A stretch of 54,274 bases of DNA from an uncultured Saprospiraceae bacterium (GTDB lineage Bacteria; Bacteroidota; Bacteroidia; Chitinophagales; Saprospiraceae). The stretch is taken from assembly GCA_937872385.1 (NCBI GenBank), contig CALMSO010000007.1, forward strand, positions 1 to 54,274, written 5' to 3'. The notes under the pieces were generated by a model. It saw nothing but the letters and a program-made list of their open reading frames with translations. It had not been told where the DNA came from and made no database searches. Below are positions 26,395-34,982 of this stretch, piece by piece. The position numbers were made by a program, and so were the translations under genes. Position 1 is the first letter of the stretch. Each line of letters begins with the position of its first letter.

Positions 26395-28674
26395 ATGATC
26401 TATATAATTGCTGGGTTGGCTCATGGCAGAAAACTCATTTTGACAATAGCTTGCCTGTGGGTGAGTTGCTGTGGCGTATTGTGGGCGCAAAGCCCGGTGC
26501 CGCTCCGGGCGGGTATGCATATTCGACAGTCAACTACAATAAAGCCAGGCGTTTATCCATTCGCTTCAGCCGATTTGGCCCAGCCGGTGCTCATCATCGA
26601 AGGAGATGATATAGTGGTAGATTTTGGCGGAGCCTTGCTCGACGGCCGCAAGCCCGGCCAGCAGCCGGATACTTTTCAGGGGGTAGGAATTGTGGTGCGC
26701 AAGGGCAAAAATATTACCATTAAAAATCTGAGAGCTAAGGGTTTTAAAGTAGCAATTTTAGCAGAAAATGTTGATAGTTTGCAGATTACGGATAGTGATT
26801 TTAGTTATAATTATCGAATGCGACTGTACAGCATCCGCGAGCGAGAAAATTTTCAGGATTGGCTGAGCTACCACCAAAACGAGCAAGACGAGTGGCTGCG
26901 CTACGGGGCGGGCATTTACCTCCGCGACTGCCGCTGGGCGCTGGTGCGCAATGTGCACATCAGCCAAAATCAAAACGCGCTACTCGTGGTGCGCTGCCAG
27001 GATGGGCTGTTTTACAACAATTCATTTACCCACAATTCTGGCTTGGGCATTGGGTTGTACCGCTCCGGCCGCAATCGCATTTTTCATAACGAATTAGACT
27101 TCAACGTGCGGGGCTACAGCCACGGTTTTTATAGTCGAGGACAAGATTCGGCGGGCATTCTCGTGTACGAGCAGAGTAGCGATAACGTTTTTGCCTATAA
27201 TTCGGCACGACATTGCGGCGACGGCTTTTTCCTCTGGGCAGGGCAACATACAATGGACACCGGCGAGGGCGGTTGCAATAATAATCTGGTGTACCACAAC
27301 GATTTTTCCTACGCGCCAACCAATGGAATCGAGGTCACTTTCAGTAGCAATACGATAATCAAAAACCGCCTCGTAGGCTGCCATTACGGCATCTGGGGCG
27401 GTTATAGTTACAAATCTTGGCTGAGCGACAACTACATCGCCGACAATACCTGCGGGATTGCCATTGAACAGGGGCAAGACAACCGAATTATTGGCAACTA
27501 TTTTCAGCAGAACGCTACTGGTATTCAACTCTGGGCACGCGCCAATCAGCCTGCCGACTGGGGCTACGCCCAAAAACGCGACGTCAGTAGCCGCGAGTAC
27601 GAAATCAAAAACAACAGTTTTGTAGCCACTAAAACGCCGCTCAATATTGCCGCTTCCGCGAAAATTTATATCAATCAAGACAATTCCTTCCGCGATTTTT
27701 CGTCCTTGCTACGCACGCCACAGCCCAACGTCGAATTATTTTTCACCCAAAATGACGTCTATCAGGATACCGGCTGGCAAGCAGCAGAAGCATTTCGAGA
27801 CAACAACCGGCTATTTGCCACAGCAGAATATCCCTGGGCTACTTTTCGGCGACGCAGCATACAGCCAGCCGTAGCGCCACCGGTGCCGCTGCCCGCCCCC
27901 TTGCCCGATGCACAACTGCCAATACCCACCTACCGGAAGCCGGAGGGCAGGGAGCACATCCGCATGAATGAATGGGGTCCCTACAACTACGCTTACCCGG
28001 CCATTTGGTTGGATAGCATGGGCAACAATAGCTACTACTTTGCGCTAACGGGGCCCGCTGGGCAATGGACGCTCCTGCGCAGCGAAGGCTTCTCGGAGAT
28101 AGCATCTCTGCCTACTGGGGTGCATGGGCAAAAACAAGCTGGAGCCGAGCGCCTGCTACTGGAATATGCTTATACCGGGCCAGCATTTGTCAACCAGTGG
28201 GGCGACACGATTGCCGCCGGCACACCTTATATGGTTCGGTTTACACGGTACGAAAAAACCTTCGACTGGCAAGTGCAATGGCATGCTTACGAACGCTCAA
28301 GCGATCCCTTGCGGCGCTACCAGGCGTTTAAAAATTTGCGGAAGCAGGCACCTTTGCACACTGCACAAACCAGCGAACTTGCTTATGCCTGGTGGGGCGC
28401 GCCTGCCGAGGGGGTACCTGCCGACCAGTTTGCTACTTTTGCCAGCACCGAATTTGAAATTGAAAAGGGGCTGTACCGAATCACGCTGACCAGCGACGAT
28501 GGCCTCAGGCTTTGGTTAGATGGCACCTTGCTGATAGACCGCTGGGAGCTACACGAACCAACAGTAGATGAAATAGAGATACCACTGGGCGGTCGGCACG
28601 CCATTGAAATCGAGCATTTTGACGCGAGTGGCTTTGCCAATTTAGATTTTCGGATAGCGCCAATTGACAATTGA
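26395..28674 (+). CDS. Secreted right-handed beta-helix protein with PA14-like C-terminus
   Basis: 759 residues from the ATG at 26395, which gives a signal peptide ending LWAQS; the frame is open further upstream but without a secretory start. Residues about 90-430 are NosD/pectate-lyase-type beta-helix repeats (NITIKNLRAKGFKVAI, NNSFTHNSGLGIGLYRSGRN, DNRIIGNYFQQNATGIQLW). After a Pro-rich linker (about 495-520), the last ~90 residues resemble PA14 (YRITLTSDDGLRLWLDGTLLIDRW). Both folds are usual in carbohydrate-active or carbohydrate-binding exoproteins. No T9SS sorting domain is seen, so it is probably periplasmic or secreted otherwise. Substrate unknown. Confidence 0.82.
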   Translation: MIYIIAGLAHGRKLILTIACLWVSCCGVLWAQSPVPLRAGMHIRQSTTIKPGVYPFASADLAQPVLIIEGDDIVVDFGGALLDGRKPGQQPDTFQGVGIVVRKGKNITIKNLRAKGFKVAILAENVDSLQITDSDFSYNYRMRLYSIRERENFQDWLSYHQNEQDEWLRYGAGIYLRDCRWALVRNVHISQNQNALLVVRCQDGLFYNNSFTHNSGLGIGLYRSGRNRIFHNELDFNVRGYSHGFYSRGQDSAGILVYEQSSDNVFAYNSARHCGDGFFLWAGQHTMDTGEGGCNNNLVYHNDFSYAPTNGIEVTFSSNTIIKNRLVGCHYGIWGGYSYKSWLSDNYIADNTCGIAIEQGQDNRIIGNYFQQNATGIQLWARANQPADWGYAQKRDVSSREYEIKNNSFVATKTPLNIAASAKIYINQDNSFRDFSSLLRTPQPNVELFFTQNDVYQDTGWQAAEAFRDNNRLFATAEYPWATFRRRSIQPAVAPPVPLPAPLPDAQLPIPTYRKPEGREHIRMNEWGPYNYAYPAIWLDSMGNNSYYFALTGPAGQWTLLRSEGFSEIASLPTGVHGQKQAGAERLLLEYAYTGPAFVNQWGDTIAAGTPYMVRFTRYEKTFDWQVQWHAYERSSDPLRRYQAFKNLRKQAPLHTAQTSELAYAWWGAPAEGVPADQFATFASTEFEIEKGLYRITLTSDDGLRLWLDGTLLIDRWELHEPTVDEIEIPLGGRHAIEIEHFDASGFANLDFRIAPIDN

Positions 28675-28881
28675 AAAGCATTGCAAAACCTTGTCGCGGG
28701 CGCGTTTGTTGTGCGTATGTAGCGGCTTTTAACAAAATGGTAACAAGCAGAGGCCCCACCGATGCGTAAAATGCAGTATTATTGCACTTTGGCTGGAATC
28801 CGCTGCTGAGCAATCGGCAGCAATTGATAAGGTAGCGTGGCAAACGGCGTCCATTCGGGGTTCCTCAATTTAATATAATTC

Positions 28882-30981
28882 ATGACGAATCTGATTTTCC
28901 AATACCCTGCTTGGTATATAATCTTGTGCGTGCTGCTGGGAGCGGCTTACGCGCTGACCTTGTATTTTCGGGATAAAACCTTCCACGAACAATCGGCACA
29001 ACTCAACCGCATCCTCGGTGCCCTGCGCTTTGTCACGGTCACTTTGCTGGCCTTGTTGCTCCTATCACCGCTGCTCCGCTCGGTTGTCACCGAAAGTAAA
29101 AAACCGGTCATTGTGCTGGCACAAGATCAATCGGAATCCATCGCTGCGGCTATGCCCGAAGCTGCCCGCGCCGCCTATCAAACGGCTTTTACCAACTTAG
29201 CCGCCGAGCTCGGGCGCACTTATGAAGTGCAACAGTACGCCTTTGGCAGTGAGGTACGCGAGGGCATTGATTTTACTTTCACAGACAAGGCGACCAATAT
29301 TGCCAAATTGTTGACCAATGTATATGATTTGTATAGCAACCAGAATCTGGGCGCAATTGTATTGGCCACCGACGGTATTTATAATGAAGGCAGTAATCCG
29401 CTGTATTTGAATACCAAACTTACGGCGCCGATTTATGCAATTGCCCTCGGCGATACGACAATTAAGAAAGACTTAGTGCTGAAGCGCGCTTTTCATAATA
29501 AAATAGCCTATCTCGGCGATAAATTTACGGTGCAAATAGACATAGCTGCCCAGAACAGCGCCGGGAGCAGCACAAAAATCAGCGTGTATAAGGTGGAGGG
29601 CAATGCTGCGCGTAAGCTGCAGGAAATACCGCTGAATATTGATCGCAATGACTTTTTTACCACCCGCGAAATCATCCTTGATGCCAGCCCTGCTGGTGTA
29701 CAGCGCTTCCGTATAGTGGTAGAACCCGTGCCGGGCGAAGCTACTACCGCTAATAACAGCAAGGAAATTTTCGTGGACGTGCTCGATGCCCGCCAAAAAA
29801 TATTGCTGCTGGCCCATGCGCCGCACCCCGACCTCACGGCCCTGCGCCAGTCTATCAGCGCCAATAAGAATTACCAAGTAGAATTGGCTTATGTCAATGA
29901 CATCAAAGTCAATCTCGCCGAGTTCGATTTTGTCATCTTGCACCAGTTGCCCAGTCGTGCCTTTGATGCATCGGGCGTGCTCAACACTTTGCGCCAGCAA
30001 CGCATTCCGAGGTTGTTCATCGTGGGTATGCAAAGCAATTTTGCACGGCTCAATCAGTCACAATCTTTAGTCAATATTCAGTCGGACGGCCGCAACACCA
30101 ACGACGTGCAGGGCCGCCCCGTGCCGGGATTCAACAATTTTACGCTTAGCGAGCAGTTGCTGCAAAATCTGCCCAATTTTCCACCGTTGGTAGCACCTTT
30201 CGGCGAATTTCAGGCGGCTCCGGATGCTGCGGTGTTGCTCACCCAACGCATTGGAAAAGTGGATACGCGCTTTCCGTTGTGGATACTGGGCGAAGAAGCA
30301 GGCGTGAAAGTAGGTGTACTGTGCGCAGAAGGGATCTGGAAATGGAGGTTGTTTGATTTTTTGCAAAACCGGAACCACGAAATTTTCGATGAATTGCTCG
30401 GTAAATCGGTGCAGTTTCTGAGCCTCAAAGAAGACAAGCGCAAGTTTCGCGTCACGCCGGTAAAAAATATTTTCAACGAAAACGAGCCGGTATTGCTGGA
30501 CGCCGAATTGTACAATGATAATTACGAACTTATCAACGAGCCGGAAGCCCGCATCGTCATTACTAATAATGATGGCAAGGACTTTGATTTCACCTTCAAC
30601 AAAAGCGGGCGAGCCTATGCGCTCAATGCTGGCATCTTTCCGGTGGGCAATTATACCTTCCGGGCGACGACTACCAATGCCGGACAAAACCTCACCAGCA
30701 CTGGGCAATTCAGTGTACAACCGGTAGAATTAGAGCTGTTTGAAACAACCGCCAACCACAGCCTGCTGCGCCAGCTCAGCGCACAATACGGCGGCGCGGT
30801 AATAGCCCCAGCAAATGTTGGTGACATTGCACAGCTCATTAAAGACAAAGGTACCGTAAAACCAGTATTGTACGAAACGTCCAAAACGCGTGCCGTTATC
30901 AACCTCAAATGGATTTTCTTCTTGTTGTTATTTTTGCTTACAGGCGAATGGTTTTTGCGGCGTTATTTCGGCGCGTATTAG
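28882..30981 (+). CDS. VWA-domain membrane protein (BatA-like layout)
   Basis: 699 residues. Two N-terminal membrane helices (about 7-25 and 47-65), then a von Willebrand A-like domain with a MIDAS-type DxSxS (AQDQSESI) and LATDGIYNEGSN, beta-sandwich segments, and a C-terminal membrane helix (about 677-693: WIFFLLLFLLTGEWFLRRYF). Most of the protein is therefore periplasmic or external, bound at both ends. Related Bacteroidota proteins are annotated as VWA or glutamine-amidotransferase-like membrane proteins. No MoxR ATPase is adjacent. Function unknown. Confidence 0.8.
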   Translation: MTNLIFQYPAWYIILCVLLGAAYALTLYFRDKTFHEQSAQLNRILGALRFVTVTLLALLLLSPLLRSVVTESKKPVIVLAQDQSESIAAAMPEAARAAYQTAFTNLAAELGRTYEVQQYAFGSEVREGIDFTFTDKATNIAKLLTNVYDLYSNQNLGAIVLATDGIYNEGSNPLYLNTKLTAPIYAIALGDTTIKKDLVLKRAFHNKIAYLGDKFTVQIDIAAQNSAGSSTKISVYKVEGNAARKLQEIPLNIDRNDFFTTREIILDASPAGVQRFRIVVEPVPGEATTANNSKEIFVDVLDARQKILLLAHAPHPDLTALRQSISANKNYQVELAYVNDIKVNLAEFDFVILHQLPSRAFDASGVLNTLRQQRIPRLFIVGMQSNFARLNQSQSLVNIQSDGRNTNDVQGRPVPGFNNFTLSEQLLQNLPNFPPLVAPFGEFQAAPDAAVLLTQRIGKVDTRFPLWILGEEAGVKVGVLCAEGIWKWRLFDFLQNRNHEIFDELLGKSVQFLSLKEDKRKFRVTPVKNIFNENEPVLLDAELYNDNYELINEPEARIVITNNDGKDFDFTFNKSGRAYALNAGIFPVGNYTFRATTTNAGQNLTSTGQFSVQPVELELFETTANHSLLRQLSAQYGGAVIAPANVGDIAQLIKDKGTVKPVLYETSKTRAVINLKWIFFLLLFLLTGEWFLRRYFGAY

Positions 30982-31207
30982 AAAAATCGCTTGCGCTGTC
31001 AAACCGCTGGACTATCGTATTGCCAAACCTATCTGCTCATACACTTCCTTTTTTGGAAAAAAATTCTGCATTTTTTTGAACAACTGAACATTTCTTTTGT
31101 CTTAGCTCTATAATTATCTGAAGAAAAGACAAACAGAAACAGAAAATTATTTAATCTTGCGTTGGCTTATGTGGTTCTTTTCTAAATAAGAATCACGATT
31201 GTCACAA

Positions 31208-31223
31208 ATGTGCATTAGTAAAC
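31208..31223 (+). repeat. 16-bp direct repeat, left copy (rhodopsin cassette)
   Basis: ATGTGCATTAGTAAAC, identical to 34337-34352. It ends three bases before the start codon of the lycopene cyclase gene. The last 13 bases also occur at 33503-33515. Confidence 0.85.
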
Positions 31224-31226
31224 AAA

Positions 31227-32435
31227 ATGAAAAGCTACGATTTCATCATTGCGGGTGGTGGATGCGCAGGCCTTAGTATGGCTTATTATTTGGCAAAGAG
31301 TAATTTGTCAGGTGCATCTGTTCTGGTCATTGACCGGGACGAAAAAACGCAGAACGACCGTACTTGGTGTTTCTGGCAAAATAAGACTACCGCTTTCGAT
31401 ACAATTGTAAGCAAAACTTGGCAGTCCATTCGTTTCGCAGGCACGCGAGGCACCCGAATTTTTTCTACAAATCACCAACCATATCAGCTTATTCGCAGCG
31501 CTGATTTCTATGCATTTACTAAAGCCGCCCTCCAAGAGCACACCAATGTTACTTTTTTGCAAGCAGATATTTCGCAAGTTGGCGAAGATGAGCACAGCGC
31601 TTGGGTAGTTGCTAATGGCGAGCGTTATCAGGCACAATGGGTTTTCAATAGTTGCTTCAACTGGAGGCAATGGCAGGCTGAAGCCGGAGCACATCATTTC
31701 TTGGTGCAGCATTTCCGCGGTTGGATAATTGAAACAGCCAAGCCTGCTTTCGAGCCGCAAACCGCTACGCTCATGGATTTTCGGACCGCGCAGCATGGTC
31801 ACGCCCGATTCATGTACGTACTTCCTTTCTCGACCAACCACGCGCTGGTGGAATACACCATTTTTTCGCCAGAGACCGAGCCAGTTGAACGCTACGAAAC
31901 CGTTTTGAGCCAATATATACAGGACACGCTGGGCGTGGAGGATTACACCATTGTCGAAACCGAGCAGGGCGCCATCCCTATGACGGATATGCGCCTCCCG
32001 GAGCGCGCGGGCCAGCGGATTGTGCGCATTGGCACGGCTGGCGGCGCTGTGAAACCCACGACCGGTTATGCTTTTCTGCGGATACAGGCGCAGACGCAGC
32101 GCATGGTAAGACAATTAGAACGTACCGGTGCGCCCTGGTCGAAGTCAAAGGCGCGGAGTCGCTTTCGTTTTTACGACCGCTTATTGCTCAATATTTTACA
32201 ACATGAAGGCGAACAGGCGCGGGGCATTTTCGAGGCTTTGTTTCAGCGCAACGAGTTGCATACAATCTTCTCGTTTTTGAATGAAGAAACAAATCTGTGG
32301 GAAGAAGTACGAATTTTTGCACGCCTGCCGATTGGTGTTTTTCTGCGGGCGCTCTGGCGGGTGTATGTGCAGCCACAGCGCGTAAAAAATGCGCCGGTTT
32401 GGTATCCGGCTACAAATGAAAGGAGGTGGATATGA
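31227..32435 (+). CDS. crtY: Lycopene beta-cyclase
   Basis: 402 residues. N-terminal FAD/NAD-binding fold (FIIAGGGCAGLSMAYYL, residues 6-22), the cyclase signature DRTWCFW (about 45-51) and the later GTAGGAVKPTTGYAF motif. The enzyme closes both ends of lycopene to give beta-carotene. Its stop codon overlaps the start of the beta-carotene cleavage gene, so both are made from one mRNA and lead to retinal for the rhodopsin at 33498. Lycopene itself must come from crtE/B/I genes elsewhere. No good -7 element is visible in the 245 bases upstream, though TAATCTTG near 31152 differs by one base. Confidence 0.93.
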   Translation: MKSYDFIIAGGGCAGLSMAYYLAKSNLSGASVLVIDRDEKTQNDRTWCFWQNKTTAFDTIVSKTWQSIRFAGTRGTRIFSTNHQPYQLIRSADFYAFTKAALQEHTNVTFLQADISQVGEDEHSAWVVANGERYQAQWVFNSCFNWRQWQAEAGAHHFLVQHFRGWIIETAKPAFEPQTATLMDFRTAQHGHARFMYVLPFSTNHALVEYTIFSPETEPVERYETVLSQYIQDTLGVEDYTIVETEQGAIPMTDMRLPERAGQRIVRIGTAGGAVKPTTGYAFLRIQAQTQRMVRQLERTGAPWSKSKARSRFRFYDRLLLNILQHEGEQARGIFEALFQRNELHTIFSFLNEETNLWEEVRIFARLPIGVFLRALWRVYVQPQRVKNAPVWYPATNERRWI

Positions 32436-33388
32436 CCGAGCGCTACCCCTTCCTACATCGTTTTGTGCAGTTTATTGCTTTAATAGCGATATTAATCAGT
32501 GTACTTTTTCCAGGAGCAGTAGCTGCTGCGGCCATGCCTATTGCTGTGGTACTCATACTGTTGGCGGGCATCCCGCACGGCGCTACCGATCATTTGATTT
32601 TTTTGCAACTAAATAAGCCTCGGTTTGTTGAGAACGTCGCATTAACTCGATTTTACATCTTTTATGTATTACTGATGGCAGTTTATGGGTTGGTTTGGTG
32701 GCTGTGGCCAGCGCTGGCTTTAGTGCTATTTATGTTGTTGTCGGTGTATCATTTCGGGCAATCCAACTGGAATTACGTACCCTTTGCGCGTCGCGGAGCG
32801 GCATGGATGGTTTATCTCCTCTGGGGGAGTTTCGTGCTATTTACACCGATTTTGTGGCATTTTGCAACAGCAGCCCCTATCATTGGAGACATTCTGCGCA
32901 GCGAAGTACCAGTGCTTACCGAAGGCTTTCGCCAAATGGCTTGTGTGGTGTTGTTTGTAGCAAATTTAGTTTTGATTCTCGGCTTGCGTGTGCAGCAGCG
33001 CCTCAGCCCTCGTCAGATGCGCGATGAAATAGTACATTTAATATTGCTGGGAGTGGTATTCGTCAGTACGCCTTTGCTCATTGGTTTTGTGCTATATTTT
33101 GCAGGTTGGCATTCGCTGGGGTCTATGGCTGATCAGATTCGCTTTTTTCAAAAACGCACTACAAATTATACCTGGCGTACTTATTTGCGACAAGCGGCGC
33201 CGCTAAGTGCCGTAGCCTTATTGGGGCTGGGTGCTTTGTATGCTTTGCAAATGCTGGTAGGAGTGCAAGCGCATATCGGGCTGTTGTTCATTTTTATCTC
33301 GATTGTGACTTTGCCGCACATGATTTTGATTGATTTATTGTATGGCGAATGGGAAATGAAGCCTTCGGTGGTAATACAAAACGCCTGA
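32432..33388 (+). CDS. blh: Brp/Blh-family beta-carotene 15,15'-dioxygenase
   Basis: 318 residues from the ATG at 32432. This start overlaps the crtY stop as ATGA and follows a full Shine-Dalgarno AGGAGG (32421-32426), so it beats the ATG at 32426. Hydrophobic, about eight membrane helices. Family histidines are present: His49 and His54 (GIPHGATDH), His107 (VYHFGQSNW), FAGWHSLGS and LPHMILID. The enzyme splits beta-carotene centrally into two retinal molecules in the membrane. It sits between the cyclase and the rhodopsin, as in many proteorhodopsin clusters. Confidence 0.94.
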   Translation: MTERYPFLHRFVQFIALIAILISVLFPGAVAAAAMPIAVVLILLAGIPHGATDHLIFLQLNKPRFVENVALTRFYIFYVLLMAVYGLVWWLWPALALVLFMLLSVYHFGQSNWNYVPFARRGAAWMVYLLWGSFVLFTPILWHFATAAPIIGDILRSEVPVLTEGFRQMACVVLFVANLVLILGLRVQQRLSPRQMRDEIVHLILLGVVFVSTPLLIGFVLYFAGWHSLGSMADQIRFFQKRTTNYTWRTYLRQAAPLSAVALLGLGALYALQMLVGVQAHIGLLFIFISIVTLPHMILIDLLYGEWEMKPSVVIQNA

Positions 33389-33497
33389 GCCTGAGTTGAG
33401 ACAGAAGATTCAAAATTTCCAAAAATTTTTGAACCAAAAGTAGTAACTATTGTTTATACACCATTCTTTAACAAATAATTAACAAACCTTAACTGTC

Positions 33498-34247
33498 ATG
33501 GATGCATTAGTAAACTTCCAAACACTTTTCCTGGCTACTTTGAAGTCGGGCGACTACGTAGGTTTCACCTTCTTCATCGGTTCGATGGCGATGTTGGCTT
33601 CTACGGTATTCTTTTTCGTACAAATGACCCGCGTAGAGGGCAAGTGGAAAGATTCGATGCTGGTATCAGGTCTGATCACTGGTATTGCTGCTGTACACTA
33701 CTTCTACATGCGCGGCTTCTGGGCTGAAAATGGCGTGTCGCCTACCGAATTCCGTTACATTGACTGGACGCTGACCGTGCCGCTGATGTGCGTAGAGTTC
33801 TTCCTGATTCTCAAGGCTTTCGGCGCTACTCAAGGCTTGATGTGGCGTATGATTGCCTACTCGCTGTTCATGTTGGTGACTGGCTACCTCGGTGAGACAG
33901 TATTCCGCAGCAGCAGTGCAGTATGGGGTGCCATTTCTACCATTGGCTACGCAGGTGTACTGTACGAAGTATGGGCTGGCTCGGCAAAGAAATTGTCGAA
34001 AAACTCCAACGACCCAACGCTGCAAAAGGCGTTCAATACGCTGGCATGGTTCGTGTTGGTGGGTTGGGCTATCTACCCGATTGGCTACATGGCAATCGAG
34101 ACGGACGGCTTGCTGCGCGGTGCATTATCTATCGAAGCATTGGACATCATCTACAACATCGGTGATGCAGTGAACAAAATTGGCTTCGGTCTGGTAATCT
34201 ACTCGATGGCTGCCGCTAAAACGGCTCAGTCAATGGCAAAAGCCTAA
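33498..34247 (+). CDS. Proton-pumping rhodopsin (proteorhodopsin type)
   Basis: 249 residues, seven membrane helices, the length of marine proteorhodopsins. Helix C reads RYIDWTLTVPLMCVE: Asp89 (proton acceptor), Thr93 and Glu100 (donor) form the DTE motif of outward proton pumps. Met97 is at the spectral-tuning position, a green-type residue common in Bacteroidota. Lys227 in VNKIGFG is the retinal Schiff-base lysine. Phe codons are TTC in all but about one case, unlike crtY and blh, suggesting strong expression. It has its own 109-base upstream region with the palindrome CAAAAATTTTTG (33420-33431), so it may also be transcribed separately from blh. Confidence 0.96.
   Translation: MDALVNFQTLFLATLKSGDYVGFTFFIGSMAMLASTVFFFVQMTRVEGKWKDSMLVSGLITGIAAVHYFYMRGFWAENGVSPTEFRYIDWTLTVPLMCVEFFLILKAFGATQGLMWRMIAYSLFMLVTGYLGETVFRSSSAVWGAISTIGYAGVLYEVWAGSAKKLSKNSNDPTLQKAFNTLAWFVLVGWAIYPIGYMAIETDGLLRGALSIEALDIIYNIGDAVNKIGFGLVIYSMAAAKTAQSMAKA
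33503..33515 (+). repeat. 13-bp partial copy of the cassette repeat at the rhodopsin start
   Basis: TGCATTAGTAAAC begins five bases after the A of the rhodopsin ATG and encodes part of residues 2-6. It matches 31211-31223 and 34340-34352. With the following T, 14 bases match the right-hand copy. Confidence 0.8.
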
Positions 34248-34286
34248 GCTTTGCTACCCTGCTGAAGGAAACCAGTAATGAAAAAT

Positions 34287-34331
34287 CCTGTGCCCTGCCG
34301 GTACATACCGTGTGCCGGCAGTGGGCGCAGG
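34287..34331 (+). promoter_or_regulatory. Large GC-rich hairpin in the rhodopsin 3' UTR
   Basis: The arms 34287-34301 (CCTGTGCCCTGCCGG) and 34315-34331 (CCGGCAGTGGGCGCAGG) pair almost fully, with a small bulge. It is 40 bases after the rhodopsin stop. There is no T run, so it could be an mRNA-stabilising 3' structure or a non-canonical terminator. Confidence 0.65.
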
Positions 34332-34336
34332 ACAAT

Positions 34337-34352
34337 ATGTGCATTAGTAAAC
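34337..34352 (+). repeat. 16-bp direct repeat, right copy (rhodopsin cassette)
   Basis: ATGTGCATTAGTAAAC, identical and in the same orientation as 31208-31223. It lies six bases past the 3' UTR hairpin and 58 bases before the convergent gmhB stop. Confidence 0.85.
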
Positions 34353-34410
34353 TAATCGCGCAAAGTAAAGCTTTTTTCCCTCCTCTTGCAAATTTCCTGC
34401 CAATCTATTG

Positions 34411-34950
34411 TTAGAAGTTATGTGTTTTTAACTGATGTGCAAAATCGCGCAGATGAGCAAAATGCGCCCCTGCAAAAGGCGGCGGGTAGTCTGTTGCAGA
34501 GATAAAAACGGTTTGCATACCGGCATTTCTGCCAAATTCAATATCTGAGGGCATATCGCCCACCATTACCGAGCGCGTCCAGTTGATGTCCGGAAAATCA
34601 GCCTGAGCTTGTTGGGCCATACCCGTCTGCGGTTTGCGACAAGCGCAGGCATCGCTACGCAAATGCGGGCAATGATACACGCGGTCAATGCGCCCGCCCG
34701 CCCGCTCGATTGCTGCTACCATTTGCCGATGAATGTATAGAAGGTCTGCTTCGCTCATCAAACCTTTGCCAATGCCTTGCTGATTGGTCACCACCACTAT
34801 TCTACCAAAAAATTTACTTAGAATAGCAATAGCCTCTGGCACGTCCGGCTCAAAAATAAACTCACTCCAGCGGCGCACGTAAGCATCTGGCAAGCGGCGG
34901 TTGATTACTCCGTCACGGTCGAGGAAAAGCGTCCAGGTTTTGTCGTACAA
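34411..34950 (-). CDS. gmhB: D-glycero-manno-heptose 1,7-bisphosphate 7-phosphatase
   Basis: 179 residues, HAD-IIIA fold. The catalytic aspartates are Asp11 and Asp13 (FLDRDG), followed by VVTNQQGIGKG. The GmhB zinc loop CPHLRSDACACRKP (Cys-His...Cys-x-Cys) and MVGDMPSDIEFG are also present. It removes the 7-phosphate from heptose bisphosphate in ADP-heptose synthesis for lipopolysaccharide or surface glycans. It is 32 bases downstream of gmhA, the preceding pathway enzyme. The kinase/adenylyltransferase step (HldE) is not in the window. Confidence 0.93.
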   Translation of the reverse strand: MYDKTWTLFLDRDGVINRRLPDAYVRRWSEFIFEPDVPEAIAILSKFFGRIVVVTNQQGIGKGLMSEADLLYIHRQMVAAIERAGGRIDRVYHCPHLRSDACACRKPQTGMAQQAQADFPDINWTRSVMVGDMPSDIEFGRNAGMQTVFISATDYPPPFAGAHFAHLRDFAHQLKTHNF

Positions 34951-34982
34951 GTTCAGTTTTTTGCGGTTTATAGTGTAATAGT

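Noticed and set aside
33420..33497. Possible -33/-7 promoter directly before rhodopsin (TTG at 33429, TAACTATTG at 33444)
   Set aside because: Spacing of 12 bases is wrong and the -7 does not fit TAnnTTTG, so I do not annotate a promoter there.
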